A stretch of DNA of 64,000 nucleotides. It comes from Paenibacillus azoreducens. Its GTDB lineage: Bacteria; Bacillota; Bacilli; Paenibacillales; Paenibacillaceae. Below, piece by piece: positions 35,100 to 45,168 of this stretch. The stretch is taken from the NCBI RefSeq assembly GCF_021654775.1, contig NZ_AP025343.1, positions 3,935,501 through 3,999,500 of the forward strand. The letters are read 5' to 3'. Below the pieces are notes generated by a model. That model did not search any database, was not told the DNA's origin, and saw only the letters and a list, made by a program, of their open reading frames with translations. A program made the position numbers and the translations under genes. The first letter of the stretch is position 1; every line of letters begins with the position of its first letter.

Positions 35100-36242
35100 C
35101 TAATCCTTAAGTAAATATCCGGATATGACCAGACGTTGAATCTCATTCGTGCCTTCGTAGATTTGCGTAATTTTCGCATCCCGCATAAAACGCTCCACCG
35201 GATATTCGCGCGTGTATCCGTAGCCTCCAAACACTTGAACCGCTTCAACCGTCACCTCCATCGCAATATCGCTGGCGAACAGTTTCGACATGGCCGATTG
35301 TAAGCCGTAGGATACGCCCTGGTCCTCGCGCCACGCAGCCTGATATGTCAGCAATCGCGCAGCTTCGATTTTCGTCGCCATATCCGCCAGCTTGAATTGG
35401 ATCGCCTGCAGCTTGCTGATCGGCTTGCCGAACTGCACGCGCTGCTTCGCATATGCGGTCGCGTGATCCAATGCCCCTTGCGCGATGCCGAGCGCCTGCG
35501 CCGCAATCCCGTTTCGGCCGCCATCGAGCGTCATCATGGCGATTTTGAACCCTTCGCCGACCTTACCGAGCAGATTCTCCTTCGGTACGCGGCAACCGTC
35601 GAAAATGACTTCCGTCGTCGAGGACGAACGGATGCCCAGCTTCTTCTCCTTCTTCCCCACGGAGAATCCCGGGAAGCTTTTTTCTACGATAAAAGCGGCG
35701 ATCCCTTTGTGCAGGAGTTCCGGATTCGTCTGAGCGAACACGATAAAAATGTCGGCATAACCGCCGTTCGTAATAAAAATTTTGGAACCGCTCAGCACCC
35801 ATTCGTCGCCTTCCAGCGCCGCCGTCGTCTTCATGCCGGCGGCATCGGACCCGGAGCCCGGCTCGGTTAAGCAGTATGCGCCCATACTTTTTCCGGTGGC
35901 CATCGCACGCAAATATTTCTGTTTTTGTTCCTCCGTGCCGAACTTATACACCGGCCATCCGGCCAATGACGTATGGGCGGACAGCGTGACCCCGATGGAC
36001 GCATCCACGCGGGACAGCTCTTCCACTGCGATCACATAGCTCAAGTAGTCCGCTCCCGCGCCGCCGTATTTCTCCGGCCAAGGGATGCCGCAAATGCCGA
36101 GCTCGGTCATTTTATGCCAAATGCCCATATCAAAGGACTCGTCTTCGTCGCGCTGCGCAGCCGAAGGGCCGCATTCGTTCTCGGCAAATTCCTTCAGCAT
36201 GTTTTGCATCATTTGATGTTCTTCCGATAATTGAAAATGCAT
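35100..36242 (-). CDS. Acyl-CoA dehydrogenase (2)
   Basis: A 380-residue FAD flavoprotein. Signatures are [19 protein letters not shown] near residue 122, [20 protein letters not shown] and the catalytic Glu in YEGTNEIQR. It desaturates short-chain or branched-chain acyl-CoA (butyryl-, isobutyryl-type) and passes electrons to ETF. It is paralogous to the gene immediately upstream and has the same length, so one may serve isobutyryl- or 2-methylbutyryl-CoA and the other butyryl-CoA; this split is inference. It is 18 nt from its upstream neighbour. Confidence 0.95.
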   Translation of the reverse strand: MHFQLSEEHQMMQNMLKEFAENECGPSAAQRDEDESFDMGIWHKMTELGICGIPWPEKYGGAGADYLSYVIAVEELSRVDASIGVTLSAHTSLAGWPVYKFGTEEQKQKYLRAMATGKSMGAYCLTEPGSGSDAAGMKTTAALEGDEWVLSGSKIFITNGGYADIFIVFAQTNPELLHKGIAAFIVEKSFPGFSVGKKEKKLGIRSSSTTEVIFDGCRVPKENLLGKVGEGFKIAMMTLDGGRNGIAAQALGIAQGALDHATAYAKQRVQFGKPISKLQAIQFKLADMATKIEAARLLTYQAAWREDQGVSYGLQSAMSKLFASDIAMEVTVEAVQVFGGYGYTREYPVERFMRDAKITQIYEGTNEIQRLVISGYLLKD

Positions 36243-36260
36243 GTTTTACAATCCCCCTTC

Positions 36261-37403
36261 TTACTCGCCGAGAACATGCTTCGAAATCACGATTCTTTGA
36301 ATTTCGTTTGTTCCCTCATAGATCTGCGTCGCTTTCGCATCACGGAACAGCCTCTCGACCGGGTATTCCCGTGAATATCCGTAGCCTCCATGGATCTGAA
36401 CCGCCTCAATAGCCGCCTCCATTGCGGTATCCGTACTAAAGCGCTTCGCCATAGACGCTTCTTTGGAGCATTTGAGCCCGCGCGATCTTAAATCGGCGGC
36501 TTGGTAGACGAGCAATCTCGCTGCTTCGATCTGCGTGGCCATGTCCGCTATCTTGAATGCAATCGCCTGATTGTCCGCAATCGGCTTGCCGAATTGATGG
36601 CGCATTTTCGCATAGCTGACCGAGCTTTCTAGAGCGGCCTCCGCGATTCCCAGCGCCTGGGCGGCGATGCCGATTCGTCCCGCATCGAGATTGCCCATGG
36701 CAATCATGAGCCCTTCCCCTTCGCGGCCCAACAAATGTTCTGCAGGCACTTCGGCATTCTCGAATATCAATTCCGTCGTGCTGGACCCGTTCAGGCCCAT
36801 TTTTTTCTCTTTTTTGCCAATCGTTAAGCCGGGGGTACCCTTCTCCACGATAAAGGCCGATATTCCTTTCGTTCCTTGGCTGGGATCCGTCACGGCAAAC
36901 GTCATGTATACGTCGGCGTATCCGCCGCTCGTGATGAACATTTTCGACCCGTTCAAAATATACCGGTCGCCGCGCTTCTCGGCTGATGTGCGGATGCCTG
37001 CAGGATTCGAGCCTGCGCCCGGCTCCGTCAGAGCAAATGCTCCCAGATACTCTCCGGAAGCGAGCTTCGGGATGAATGCCCGCCTCTGTTCATCGCTGCC
37101 GAAATAAAGAATCGGGTTCGTTCCTAAGGAGGAATGCACCGATAAAACAACGCCTACCGCTGCGCTTACTTTTGAAATTTCATGGATGGCGATAATGTAT
37201 GAAGTAAAGTCGCTGCCCGCTCCGCCCCATTCCTCCGGGATCGGAATGCCCATCAGACCTTGCGCGCCCATTTTTCGCACGATCTCCAAAGGGAATTCGT
37301 CATGCTCTTCCATCCGTTCAATAAAAGGCGCAATCTCTTGCCGGGCGAAATCTCGCACCATTTGGCGGATCATGCTTTGCTCGTCTCTCAGATGCTGACC
37401 CAC
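36261..37403 (-). CDS. Acyl-CoA dehydrogenase (1)
   Basis: A 380-residue paralogue of the next gene. Signatures are FALTEPGAGSNPAGIRTSA, YGYSREYPVERLFRDAKATQ and the catalytic Glu in YEGTNEIQR. It is an FAD enzyme of the short/branched-chain acyl-CoA dehydrogenase type, as MmgC in Bacillus subtilis. It starts with GTG after AAGGAGGAGCTAAC, and repeat A begins just upstream of that RBS. The repeat therefore separates it from the first half of the operon. Confidence 0.95.
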   Translation of the reverse strand: MGQHLRDEQSMIRQMVRDFARQEIAPFIERMEEHDEFPLEIVRKMGAQGLMGIPIPEEWGGAGSDFTSYIIAIHEISKVSAAVGVVLSVHSSLGTNPILYFGSDEQRRAFIPKLASGEYLGAFALTEPGAGSNPAGIRTSAEKRGDRYILNGSKMFITSGGYADVYMTFAVTDPSQGTKGISAFIVEKGTPGLTIGKKEKKMGLNGSSTTELIFENAEVPAEHLLGREGEGLMIAMGNLDAGRIGIAAQALGIAEAALESSVSYAKMRHQFGKPIADNQAIAFKIADMATQIEAARLLVYQAADLRSRGLKCSKEASMAKRFSTDTAMEAAIEAVQIHGGYGYSREYPVERLFRDAKATQIYEGTNEIQRIVISKHVLGE

Positions 37404-37419
37404 GTTAGCTCCTCCTTTA

Positions 37420-38050
37420 TGAGGTTGTTCAAAAAGTCCCGCTTTTGATAAGAAAAACGTCTATTGACGTACTGTCACAGCAGACAGACCACCTTTTGCT
37501 GTAGTTTTTCTTGCGATATCAGGATGCAAATTCCTTTGAAGTTTATACTTTCTGATATCTAAAGAAAAACGTCTATTGACGTACTGTCACAGCAGACAGA
37601 CCACCTTTTGCTGTAGTTTTTCTTGCGATATCAGGATGCAAATCCCTTTGAAGTTTATACTTTCTGATATCTAAAGAAAACCAATCGAGGCCAATTAAGG
37701 ATGAAGGGCCGCGATTCAAAGGTAGGTTTTCTTGCGATATAGAATTTCATCAGCGTAGCTAGATAACGAATAAAATTCTATATCTAACACGAAGTAAATC
37801 GGGAAGCTGGCTCGACATCGAATCTTGAATTCAGCCGGGCCTAAGCAGATGCTTACGAAGTATGTTTCCTCCGGAAACATTTCAGGTGCTCACGTACCCA
37901 CTACAGGCAGCTGCTTACGAAGTCGTTTTCTACGAAACCGTGTAGCTCTGCTCCTTGCGTCCCTGGCTTCATCCAACTGAAGCGTTTTGAAAAAACGCAC
38001 ATCGGAAGCAAATGCTCTGGTGCTGAAAACCGTCCTTTTTGAACACGCAC
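37420..38050. repeat. Repeat A, copy 1 (~631 bp), with 112-bp internal tandem duplication
   Basis: Bounded by imperfect inverted ends: GAGGTTGTTCAAAAAGTCCC on the left and GTCCTTTTTGAACACGCAC on the right. It fills the whole gap between two operon genes. A 112-bp segment starting AGAAAAACGTCTATTGACG (37451) is repeated in tandem at 37563 with one change seen. Copy 2 at 41494-44133 has the segment once. No transposase is encoded, so it is a MITE-like or REP-like element. Confidence 0.85.
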
Positions 38051-38058
38051 TTTATGAC

Positions 38059-38910
38059 TTATTCATAGATGTAAAAGCCGCGACCGGATTTACGCCCGAG
38101 CCAGCCCGCTTTGACGTATTTGCGGAGCAGCGGGCATGGCCGGTATTTCGAATCGCCCAGTCCTTCATGCAGCACTTGCATGATATACAAACACGTATCC
38201 AATCCGATAAAATCGGCCAGCGTCAACGGCCCCATCGGATGGTTCATTCCCAGCTTCATCACTTCGTCAACCGCTTCAGGCGTGGCGACTCCCTCGAACA
38301 CGCAATAGATCGCCTCATTGATCATCGGCATGAGAACACGATTGGAGACGAAGCCGGGAAAATCGTTCACTTCAACCGGGGTCTTGCCCATTTTTCTCGA
38401 GAGGTCATCCACTATCGCATACGTGCTATCTGCGGTTGCCAAGCCACGGATGACCTCGATCAGCTTCATGACCGGCACCGGATTCATAAAATGCATGCCG
38501 ATTACTTTAGCCGGACGGTTCGTAACGGCGGCAAGCTCCGTAATCGGCAGCGAAGACGTGTTGCTTGCCAAAATGGCGTGCGGCGGACAGATTTCATCCA
38601 GCTTGCGGAAAACGCCCGATTTCAACTGCATATTCTCGGTGATCGCTTCTATGACAAAATCCACGTCGCCTGCGTCCGCCAAGTCTGTAGACTGTGTGAT
38701 ACAGGAAATAATCGCGTCCATCTCTTCCCGACTTTTGCGGCCTTTTTCCACATCACGGGCAAGGTTCTTCCGTATAGTCTGAAAGCCTTTTTCAACAAAT
38801 TCCGGTTTCGTATCGTTCAGCACAACTTGCAGGCCTGCAGCAGCCGCAGCTTGCGCGATGCCACTGCCCATTTGTCCCGCTCCTATTACCATAAGCTTAT
38901 GAATCGACAT
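38059..38910 (-). CDS. mmgB: 3-hydroxybutyryl-CoA dehydrogenase
   Basis: A 283-residue NAD(P)-dependent enzyme. The Rossmann loop is [16 protein letters not shown] at residue 6, and the catalytic region is [22 protein letters not shown] with the essential His, followed by [15 protein letters not shown]. It oxidises (S)-3-hydroxybutyryl-CoA to acetoacetyl-CoA. The thiolase gene is 17 nt upstream in the operon and repeat A follows 9 nt after its stop. Confidence 0.95.
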   Translation of the reverse strand: MSIHKLMVIGAGQMGSGIAQAAAAAGLQVVLNDTKPEFVEKGFQTIRKNLARDVEKGRKSREEMDAIISCITQSTDLADAGDVDFVIEAITENMQLKSGVFRKLDEICPPHAILASNTSSLPITELAAVTNRPAKVIGMHFMNPVPVMKLIEVIRGLATADSTYAIVDDLSRKMGKTPVEVNDFPGFVSNRVLMPMINEAIYCVFEGVATPEAVDEVMKLGMNHPMGPLTLADFIGLDTCLYIMQVLHEGLGDSKYRPCPLLRKYVKAGWLGRKSGRGFYIYE

Positions 38911-38927
38911 AATTCCCTCTCACTCCC

Positions 38928-40115
38928 CTAATCAACCTGGACCAATATCGCATCGCCTTGCGCAGCCCCGCTGCAAATCGCGGCGATGCCGAGTCCTCCG
39001 CCACGCCGGCGCAGCTCGTATATGAGAGTCATCAAAATGCGTGCTCCGCTCGCCCCGATCGGATGGCCAAGGGCAATGGCCCCGCCGTTGACATTTACCT
39101 TTTCAGGATTCCAACCTACGAGTTTGCCGCTGGTCAGCGTAACCGCCGCAAACGCTTCATTGACTTCAAACAAATCGATATCCTGCAAGGCATACCCCGT
39201 CTTCTTCAATAGTTTCTGGATCGCTAAGCCCGATGCTACGGCTATATAGGGCGCCTCCATCGCAATGGCCGCATGCCCGATAATCGTAGCCAGCCATGGT
39301 TTGCCTATCTCCCGAGCCTTCTCTTCCGACATCAGCACAAGCGCGCCCGCTCCGTCGTTGACGCCTGGCGCATTGCCTGCCGTCACAGTGCCGTCCTTTA
39401 CGAATACGGGGGGCAATTGCGCCAGCGCTTCGATGGTGGAATCTTTCCGTGGCGCTTCGTCCGTATCAACATTGATCGGGTCTCCTTTGCGCTGCGGAAT
39501 CGAAACGGAGACAACCTCGTCTTTCATTCTACCGGCCTCAATCGCTTCGATCGCTCTCTGGTGGCTTCTCAGCGCCCAAGCATCTTGGTCGGCTCGATGA
39601 ATGTGGTATTCCGCTGCAACCGTACTGCCGTGAACGGCCATATGCACGTTGTTGAACGCGCATGTCAGCCCATCGTGCACCATCAGATCCTTCATTGCAG
39701 TGTCACCCATACGTGCTCCCCATCTGGCGTTCGGCATCGCGTAGGGGGCGTTGCTCATGCTTTCCATCCCTCCTGCTACGATGATGTCGCTATCTCCCGC
39801 GCGGATGATCTGATCCGCCAGCGTAACGGCACGCATCCCGGATGCGCAAACCTTGTTAATCGTTTCTGTAGGCACCTCCCACGGCAAGCCTGCTAGACGC
39901 GCTGCTTGGCGGGAAGGGATTTGACCGGCGCCCGCCTGCAAAACCATGCCCATGATGACTTCGTCCACCTGGCTCGGCTGAAGCCCGGCCCGGGACACCG
40001 CTTCGCGAATCGCGATGCCGCCGAGCTGAACGGCCTGCATGTCTTTCAAGGAGCCTCCGAATTTCCCGAAAGGTGTTCTGGCGGCGCTGACGATAACCGT
40101 TTTGTTTTTGGACAT
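38928..40115 (-). CDS. mmgA: Acetyl-CoA acetyltransferase (thiolase)
   Basis: A 395-residue thiolase. Catalytic Cys in [15 protein letters not shown] near residue 89, the His in [20 protein letters not shown], and the second Cys in [13 protein letters not shown]. It cleaves acetoacetyl-CoA to two acetyl-CoA or runs in reverse; both thiolase II-type motifs are intact, although the last motif is CSG rather than the usual CIGGG. It sits between the E2 and hydroxybutyryl-CoA dehydrogenase genes. Confidence 0.95.
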   Translation of the reverse strand: MSKNKTVIVSAARTPFGKFGGSLKDMQAVQLGGIAIREAVSRAGLQPSQVDEVIMGMVLQAGAGQIPSRQAARLAGLPWEVPTETINKVCASGMRAVTLADQIIRAGDSDIIVAGGMESMSNAPYAMPNARWGARMGDTAMKDLMVHDGLTCAFNNVHMAVHGSTVAAEYHIHRADQDAWALRSHQRAIEAIEAGRMKDEVVSVSIPQRKGDPINVDTDEAPRKDSTIEALAQLPPVFVKDGTVTAGNAPGVNDGAGALVLMSEEKAREIGKPWLATIIGHAAIAMEAPYIAVASGLAIQKLLKKTGYALQDIDLFEVNEAFAAVTLTSGKLVGWNPEKVNVNGGAIALGHPIGASGARILMTLIYELRRRGGGLGIAAICSGAAQGDAILVQVD

Positions 40116-40135
40116 CCTCTTAGGCCCCCTTTCTT

Positions 40136-41470
40136 TTAATACAGCTTTGTATCTCCACTGTAGCTTTCAATTTTTGACTTCACGCTTTGCAGGAAACGGC
40201 CGCAAATGAGACCGTCAAGCACCCGATGATCCAATGAAAGGCAAATATTCATCATATCGCGGATAGCGAACATGTCGCCATGGGCGACGGGCCGTTTTTC
40301 GATAGTTTCAAAGCTCAGGATGGCGGCTTGCGGCTGGTTAATAATCGGCGCAGAGAGGACGGACCCGAAGGAACCGGTGTTATTGACCGTAAACGTCCCG
40401 CCCGAGATATCCTCCATCGTCAGCTTGCCTGCTCTGCTTTTGACGGCTAAATGATCCACCGCCTTGGCTAATCCTAATATGCTCTTCTGGTCGGCGTCCT
40501 TGATGACCGGGACGAATAGGGCGTCTTCCGAAGCCACTGCGATCGAGACGTGAATCGCCTTCTTCACGATGATGCAGTCGCCCGCCCACTGCGAGTTCAT
40601 GAGCGGAAACTCCTTGATCGCTTCTACAACCGCCTTGATAAAAAACGGCATAAACGTAAGAGCGACGCCTTCCTGCTTCTTAAAATCATCCTTGATTTGA
40701 TTGCGGAACCGAACGAGATTCGTCACGTCGCACGAGACCATCATCCATGCATGCGGCGCGTCATGCTTGCTCTGGACCATCCGGTTCGCAATCGTTCTAC
40801 GTACGGACGTGATCGGAATAACTTTATCATCCTGTTCTACTTGATTAGGCTGGTTAACGACGTTTTTCGGACTCGATGGACCCGACGGAACTGACGGACT
40901 CGGTGGACTCGATGGACTTGGCGCTGAATCGGCTAGAGGCTTCATCTTTTGAACCGCTGTCTCTGGCACAGGGGGTCTCTGCTCCTTGTTCTTGTTTTCC
41001 ACAAACTCCAGAACGTCCAGTCGGGTAATCCGGCCCCCGGCTCCCGTGCCTCGGAGCAGGGAAAGGTCAATGCCGTACTCCTGGGCCAGCTTCATTACGG
41101 CAGGCGAGAAGCGCTGCTTCGTTTCCGCCGGGGCTGTTGCAGCGGCTGCTTCCCTAACCGGCGGCAATTGCGCTGCCGGAACCGACTCCTTCGGCGCTCC
41201 AGACGCCGCCGTTTCCGCCGGCGCCGCTTCCTCATCCGTCGCAATGTAGCAAATCAGGCTCTGCACCGCGACGGTTTCGCCTTCCTGCACGACAATCTCC
41301 GCAATTGTCCCTGCGGCCACGGAGGGCACCTCGGCAACGACTTTGTCCGTCGTCACCTCACAGATCGAGTCATACTTCTTGACCCGATCCCCAACCTTAA
41401 CCAGCCACTTGGAAACGGTGCCTTCCGTTACGCTCTCCCCAAGTTGGGGCATAACCACTGGCTCTGCCAT
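40136..41470 (-). CDS. bkdB: Branched-chain 2-oxoacid dehydrogenase E2
   Basis: A 444-residue dihydrolipoamide acyltransferase. The lipoyl domain has the modified Lys in [13 protein letters not shown] near residue 43. A Pro/Ala linker leads to the subunit-binding domain ([20 protein letters not shown]), and after a Pro/Ser-rich linker (with [11 protein letters not shown]) the catalytic domain ends with [14 protein letters not shown], containing the His-x3-Asp-Gly active site. Together with E1 and E3 it forms the complex that yields isobutyryl-, isovaleryl- and 2-methylbutyryl-CoA. Repeat A copy 2 begins about 24 bp upstream of its start. Confidence 0.95.
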   Translation of the reverse strand: MAEPVVMPQLGESVTEGTVSKWLVKVGDRVKKYDSICEVTTDKVVAEVPSVAAGTIAEIVVQEGETVAVQSLICYIATDEEAAPAETAASGAPKESVPAAQLPPVREAAAATAPAETKQRFSPAVMKLAQEYGIDLSLLRGTGAGGRITRLDVLEFVENKNKEQRPPVPETAVQKMKPLADSAPSPSSPPSPSVPSGPSSPKNVVNQPNQVEQDDKVIPITSVRRTIANRMVQSKHDAPHAWMMVSCDVTNLVRFRNQIKDDFKKQEGVALTFMPFFIKAVVEAIKEFPLMNSQWAGDCIIVKKAIHVSIAVASEDALFVPVIKDADQKSILGLAKAVDHLAVKSRAGKLTMEDISGGTFTVNNTGSFGSVLSAPIINQPQAAILSFETIEKRPVAHGDMFAIRDMMNICLSLDHRVLDGLICGRFLQSVKSKIESYSGDTKLY

Positions 41471-41896
41471 GATTGCCTCCTTTACTTACTTTATGAGGTA
41501 GTTCAAACAATCCGCTTTTGATAAGAAAAACGTCTACTGACGTACTACCACAGCAGACAGACACCTTTAGCTGTAGTTAGTTTTTCTTGCGATTTCAGGA
41601 TGCAGATTCCTTTGATGTTAATACTTTCATTCATAAGCGGTGCCACGAAACGGCATGATTGTCTGATATCTTAAGAAAACCTTTATCGAAGCCACTTCAA
41701 GGATGAGCGACCGCGATGAATAGGTAGGTTTTTATTGCGGTATAGAATTTCATCAGCGTAAACAAGTTAAGTTGAACCAATGATTTTACCAAGGATGAAG
41801 GCATCTGAGTAAAAGTTTCTTTCGATCGCTGTTGCTCCCGGATTTATATGCTCATCCATGTTTGAAAGCCGCTCACAAAGCAAATACTTACGATGC

Positions 41897-42029
41897 TAAC
41901 GGACACCACGACCGCTAAGTGGCTAAAAATAGCCGTTTTTACATTCTAACGGACACCACAGCGCTTAACTGCCCATAAACACCATCAAAAGCGAGCTTTT
42001 TCACTAAATAACTGTAGCTGTGTCCGTTA
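41897..42029. repeat. REP-like TAACGGACACCAC repeats, left cluster
   Basis: TAACGGACACCAC occurs directly at 41897 and 41947, and its complement GTGTCCGTTA at 42020. Between the first two lies a TGGCTAAAAATAGCCG hairpin. The palindromic outer pair is typical of REP-like elements. Confidence 0.75.
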
Positions 42030-42037
42030 GAATCAAA

Positions 42038-43854
42038 CATGGCCTGACGGTCACCACCATATATGAAAAATGGGACTTGCGTTCTTGCCCACTTTTTGAG
42101 GTACTTAAGATAGATGGATCAGAGGTCGGTTATATTTTGGAGACACACTCCGTGTTAGAATCGGACCCATTGCAACCACGAGAATCGCCGATTGTTACTA
42201 CGAGTACGCGTATAAAGTGTCATCTTGTACAAGGTTGCATGATCTGTCTGTACAAATCTTGAAACCTCGAAAGGAGTTGTTCCTCTTGGATGCAATTTTG
42301 GAACGATGTGCCGGTCTAGATGTTCATCAGGATAACATCGTAGTCTGCTTGCTCTCCGGTCCGCTGGAGAAAAAGCCATCGAAAGAAATTCAAACATTCG
42401 GGACGACCACGAAAGAATTGCTGCAATTGCAAGAGTGGCTTCTGGCTCGGGAATGCACACATGTAGCTATGGAGAGCACAGGCGTGTACTGGAAACCCAT
42501 ATGGAACGTTTTGGAGGACACGTGTGAGTTGACCTTAGCCAACCCAACGCGTATCAAGAATGTTCCAGGCCGGAAGACCGACTACAACGATGCGGAATGG
42601 ATCGCTCGGTTGCATCGCAGCGGATTAATCGAGAAGAGTTTTGTACCTCATAAAGACATTCGCGATTTGCGTGACTTGACTCGTTATCGGCGCAAGCTCC
42701 TCCAGAATGTGACCCAAGAGAAGAACCGGGTTCACAAGATCTTGCAAGATGCGAATTTGAAACTCACCACCTTTATGAGCGACATTTTTGGGGTTTCCGG
42801 TCGAGCGTTGCTTGAATCCATTGTCAATGGCGAGGTGCTCGATGAGAAGCAAGTTCGAGACATGGTCAAGTCGACACTAAAGCGTAAGGTCCCCAAACTC
42901 ATGGAGTCGTTGAATGGACGATTACGCATCCATCACCGTAATATGATCCGAAGACATCTGGAGCATATTGTGTATCTCGAGAAGGAGATTGTGGAACTGG
43001 AAGCGGAAATCGATTCTCTGCTTACGCCTCATCACTTGGAAATGGAATTGCTGGACACCATTCCTGGGATCAACCATGATGCAGCGGCGAGCATCGTGGC
43101 CGAATTGGGTACAGATATGTCTCAATTTCCATCCGATGGGCACGTTTCTTCATGGGCCGGGGTATGCCCAGCCAATCATGAAAGTAACGGTAAAAAAAAA
43201 GAAAAAAGAACCAACGAGGAAGTAGAGGGCTAAAATCGGTTCTCTGCCAATGTAGTTGGGCAGCGATACGTAAGAAAGACTCACGGATCGCTGCGGTGTA
43301 CTACAGGCTGGTCAAACGTATGGGCAAACAAAAGGCCATTATGGCGGTTTCACATTTACTCTTACGCATGATCTACGTCGTCCTTCGCGACAAAGTGCCT
43401 TACGAGGAACTGGGTGCAGACTATTTGGGTAAACGCGAGAAGACTATTGAGTACTGGATTCGTAAAATCAACCAGATGGGCTATAAAGTTGAGATTCATG
43501 AGCTGAATCTAACATAGACCCATATTTTGGAAGTTCAATCAAACAGAAACCTTTTTTTGCTTTGGCGCGCTTTCACACTTTAATGCGCGAAGTTATTTTT
43601 CGTATAAAATCATAATGGTTGAAATTGCACACAATAGCGGCTGCTGTGTCCGTTAGAATGTTGTGTAACTTTGCAATGGGTCCGTTGTGCTCGTCAGCAT
43701 CGCGTCATAGAGTACATCTGTAACGTGTACACTTCATTGTTTTGTAGACCTAGCCCCGACAGTTACCTCAATTATTTTTATACGAAAATGTGCTTTTGCG
43801 TTTTGAGACAAAACCCATAACATTTTCATCGTTGGTGGTGACCTTGAGGTCATG
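42038..43854. mobile_element. IS110-family insertion sequence
   Basis: Subterminal inverted repeats of 21 bp at 42038-42058 and 43834-43854 match at 18 positions, sharing the core GGTCACCACC. Between them is a DEDD transposase gene (42286-43517) with about 230 bp of non-coding sequence on its left and 315 bp on its right. Immediately outside are inverted copies of the TAACGGACAC repeat (42020-42029 and 43863), so the IS appears to lie in the loop of a REP-like palindrome, as reported for some IS110/IS1111 elements. The exact ends are not certain. Confidence 0.75.
42286..43517 (+). CDS. IS110-family DEDD transposase, -1 frameshift at an A9 run
   Basis: The first frame (to 43233) has the DEDD catalytic residues: AGLDVHQDNIVVC, VAMESTGVYW, GRKTDYNDAEWIARL. 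The transposase_20 part follows (LLDTIPGINHDAAASIVAEL, SSWAGVCP). At GGTAAAAAAAAAGAAAAAAG (43189-43208) the frame breaks; in the -1 frame it continues RGLKSVLCQCSWAA to 43517 and completes a normal ~410-residue protein. This may be an inactivating indel or programmed slippage. The TTG at 42286 after AAAGGAGTTGTTCCTC is the best start. Confidence 0.85.
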
Positions 43855-43875
43855 TGGGCTTCTAACGGACACCAC
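43646..43875. repeat. REP-like repeats, right cluster
   Basis: GTGTCCGTTA at 43646-43655 and TAACGGACACCAC at 43863-43875. The first lies inside the inverted repeats of the IS110 element, the second just outside. The 43518-43833 stretch contains no gene. Confidence 0.65.
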
Positions 43876-44169
43876 GATTTCGTATAAATTTTCAACCCTC
43901 TTGCCTATTCCTTAGCCCTTTCTTTAGTTCAACTTATATAGCTGACTTAGAAAGTCTATATCTATCGCGAAGCAAATCAAGAAGTAACCAAGGCATCGAA
44001 TCTTGAATTCAGCTGGGCCAAGTATATGCTTACGAAGTATGGTTCCTTCGGAAACATAGGCTAAAGCGGTTTGATAAAACGCACTTCGGAAGCATAGGCT
44101 TTAGTGCTGAAAACCGGCCTTTTTGAATACGCACTTTGTGAATACGCACTGTGTGAATACGCAGTCTAT

Positions 44170-45156
44170 TTAAAATTCAGCCAGTTCTTTCATCGCTTCG
44201 TAAACTTTGTCCGGATTCAGCATGAAGAACTTTTCCATCCCTCCGTTATAAGGCATGGCAGGAACATCGGGACTGCCTAGGCGCCTGATCGGCGCATCGA
44301 GGTCGAACAGGCACTCCTCCGCTATGACGGCCGACACTTCCCCTCCGAGGCCGCCTTCTTTATTATCCTCGTGCACGATCAGCACTTTTCCCGTCTTTTG
44401 CGCCGCTTCTATGATCGATTCCTTATCAAGCGGATAGAGCGTACGCAAATCAAGAACATGGGCGCTATATCCGTCTTCCTCTTGCAACCGTTCCGCCGCC
44501 TGCAGAGCAAAATGCAGCGTCATCCCGTACGAGATCACCGTCAAATGTTTGCCTTCGCGCTTGATATCCGCTTTTCCGATCGGCACGACATAATCGCTTT
44601 CCGGCACCTCACCTTTAATCATGCGGTAACAGCGTTTGTGTTCGAAGAACAGCACCGGATCTTCATCGCGTATCGCCGCTTTCAACAAGCCTTTTACGTC
44701 ATACGGAGTGGAGGGAGCTACGACCTTTAAGCCGGGCACGTTGCAAAACATCGCCTCCACGGATTGCGAATGATAGAGCGCGCCGTGAATGCCGCCCCCG
44801 TATGGCGCCCGGATGACCAGCGGGCAGTTCCAATCGCCGTTCGAACGATAACGCATTTTGGCGGCTTCGCTCACGATCTGGTTAACGGCCGGCATGATGA
44901 AATCCGCGAACTGCATCTCCGCCACAGGCCGGAATCCGTAAGCCGCAGCACCGATCGCCACGCCGGCTATCGCCGATTCGGCAAGAGGTGTATCCAGCAC
45001 GCGCTCCTTCCCGAATTGTTCATACAGCCCTTGCGTTGCTTTAAACACGCCGCCCTTAAAGCCTACGTCCTCGCCCAACACGAACACCTTCGGATCCCGA
45101 GACATTTCCTCGCGAAGCGCTGAATTTACCGCATCGATATATGAAATGACCGCCAT
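44170..45156 (-). CDS. bkdAB: Branched-chain 2-oxoacid dehydrogenase E1 beta
   Basis: A 328-residue transketolase-like subunit. Typical blocks are FVLGEDVGFKGGVFKATQGL near residue 25, DTPLAESAIAGVAIGAAAYG, QIVSEAAKMRYRSNG and a C-terminal VHEDNKEGGLGGEVSA. It forms the E1 heterotetramer with the alpha subunit encoded 13 nt upstream. The E2 gene that should follow directly is now 2.7 kb away because of nested insertions. Confidence 0.96.
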   Translation of the reverse strand: MAVISYIDAVNSALREEMSRDPKVFVLGEDVGFKGGVFKATQGLYEQFGKERVLDTPLAESAIAGVAIGAAAYGFRPVAEMQFADFIMPAVNQIVSEAAKMRYRSNGDWNCPLVIRAPYGGGIHGALYHSQSVEAMFCNVPGLKVVAPSTPYDVKGLLKAAIRDEDPVLFFEHKRCYRMIKGEVPESDYVVPIGKADIKREGKHLTVISYGMTLHFALQAAERLQEEDGYSAHVLDLRTLYPLDKESIIEAAQKTGKVLIVHEDNKEGGLGGEVSAVIAEECLFDLDAPIRRLGSPDVPAMPYNGGMEKFFMLNPDKVYEAMKELAEF

Positions 45157-45168
45157 CGTTTCTCCTCC

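Larger units (their letters stand above)
41766..43940. mobile_element. MITE-like element copy 2, itself interrupted
   Basis: The left end TTAAGTTGAACCAATGATT and right end AGTTCAACTTATATA match the ends of the element at 9269-9545. Interior blocks also match: TTTCTTTCGATCGCTG, CTCACAAAGC, CTTACGATGCTA on the left (to 41898) and CTCTTGCCTATTCC on the right (from about 43900). The left terminal repeat has two changes. The matching halves are separated by the REP-like/IS110 block. Confidence 0.75.
41494..44133. repeat. Repeat A, copy 2, interrupted by nested insertions
   Basis: The left part (41494-41765) and right part (43941-44133) align with copy 1: GAGGTAGTTCAAACAATCC, AGAAAAACGTCTACTGACG, TATAGAATTTCATCAGCGTA, then TCTTGAATTCAGCTGGGCC and CCTTTTTGAATACGCAC. 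About 2.2 kb of other mobile DNA sits between them. It fills the gap between bkdAB and bkdB. Three copies of GAATACGCA at 44124-44161 follow the right end. Confidence 0.82.

Noticed and set aside
37987..38931. 314-codon plus-strand ORF opposite the hydroxybutyryl-CoA dehydrogenase gene
   Set aside because: It is the antisense of a clear conserved gene, has His/Arg/Gln-rich composition and no RBS.
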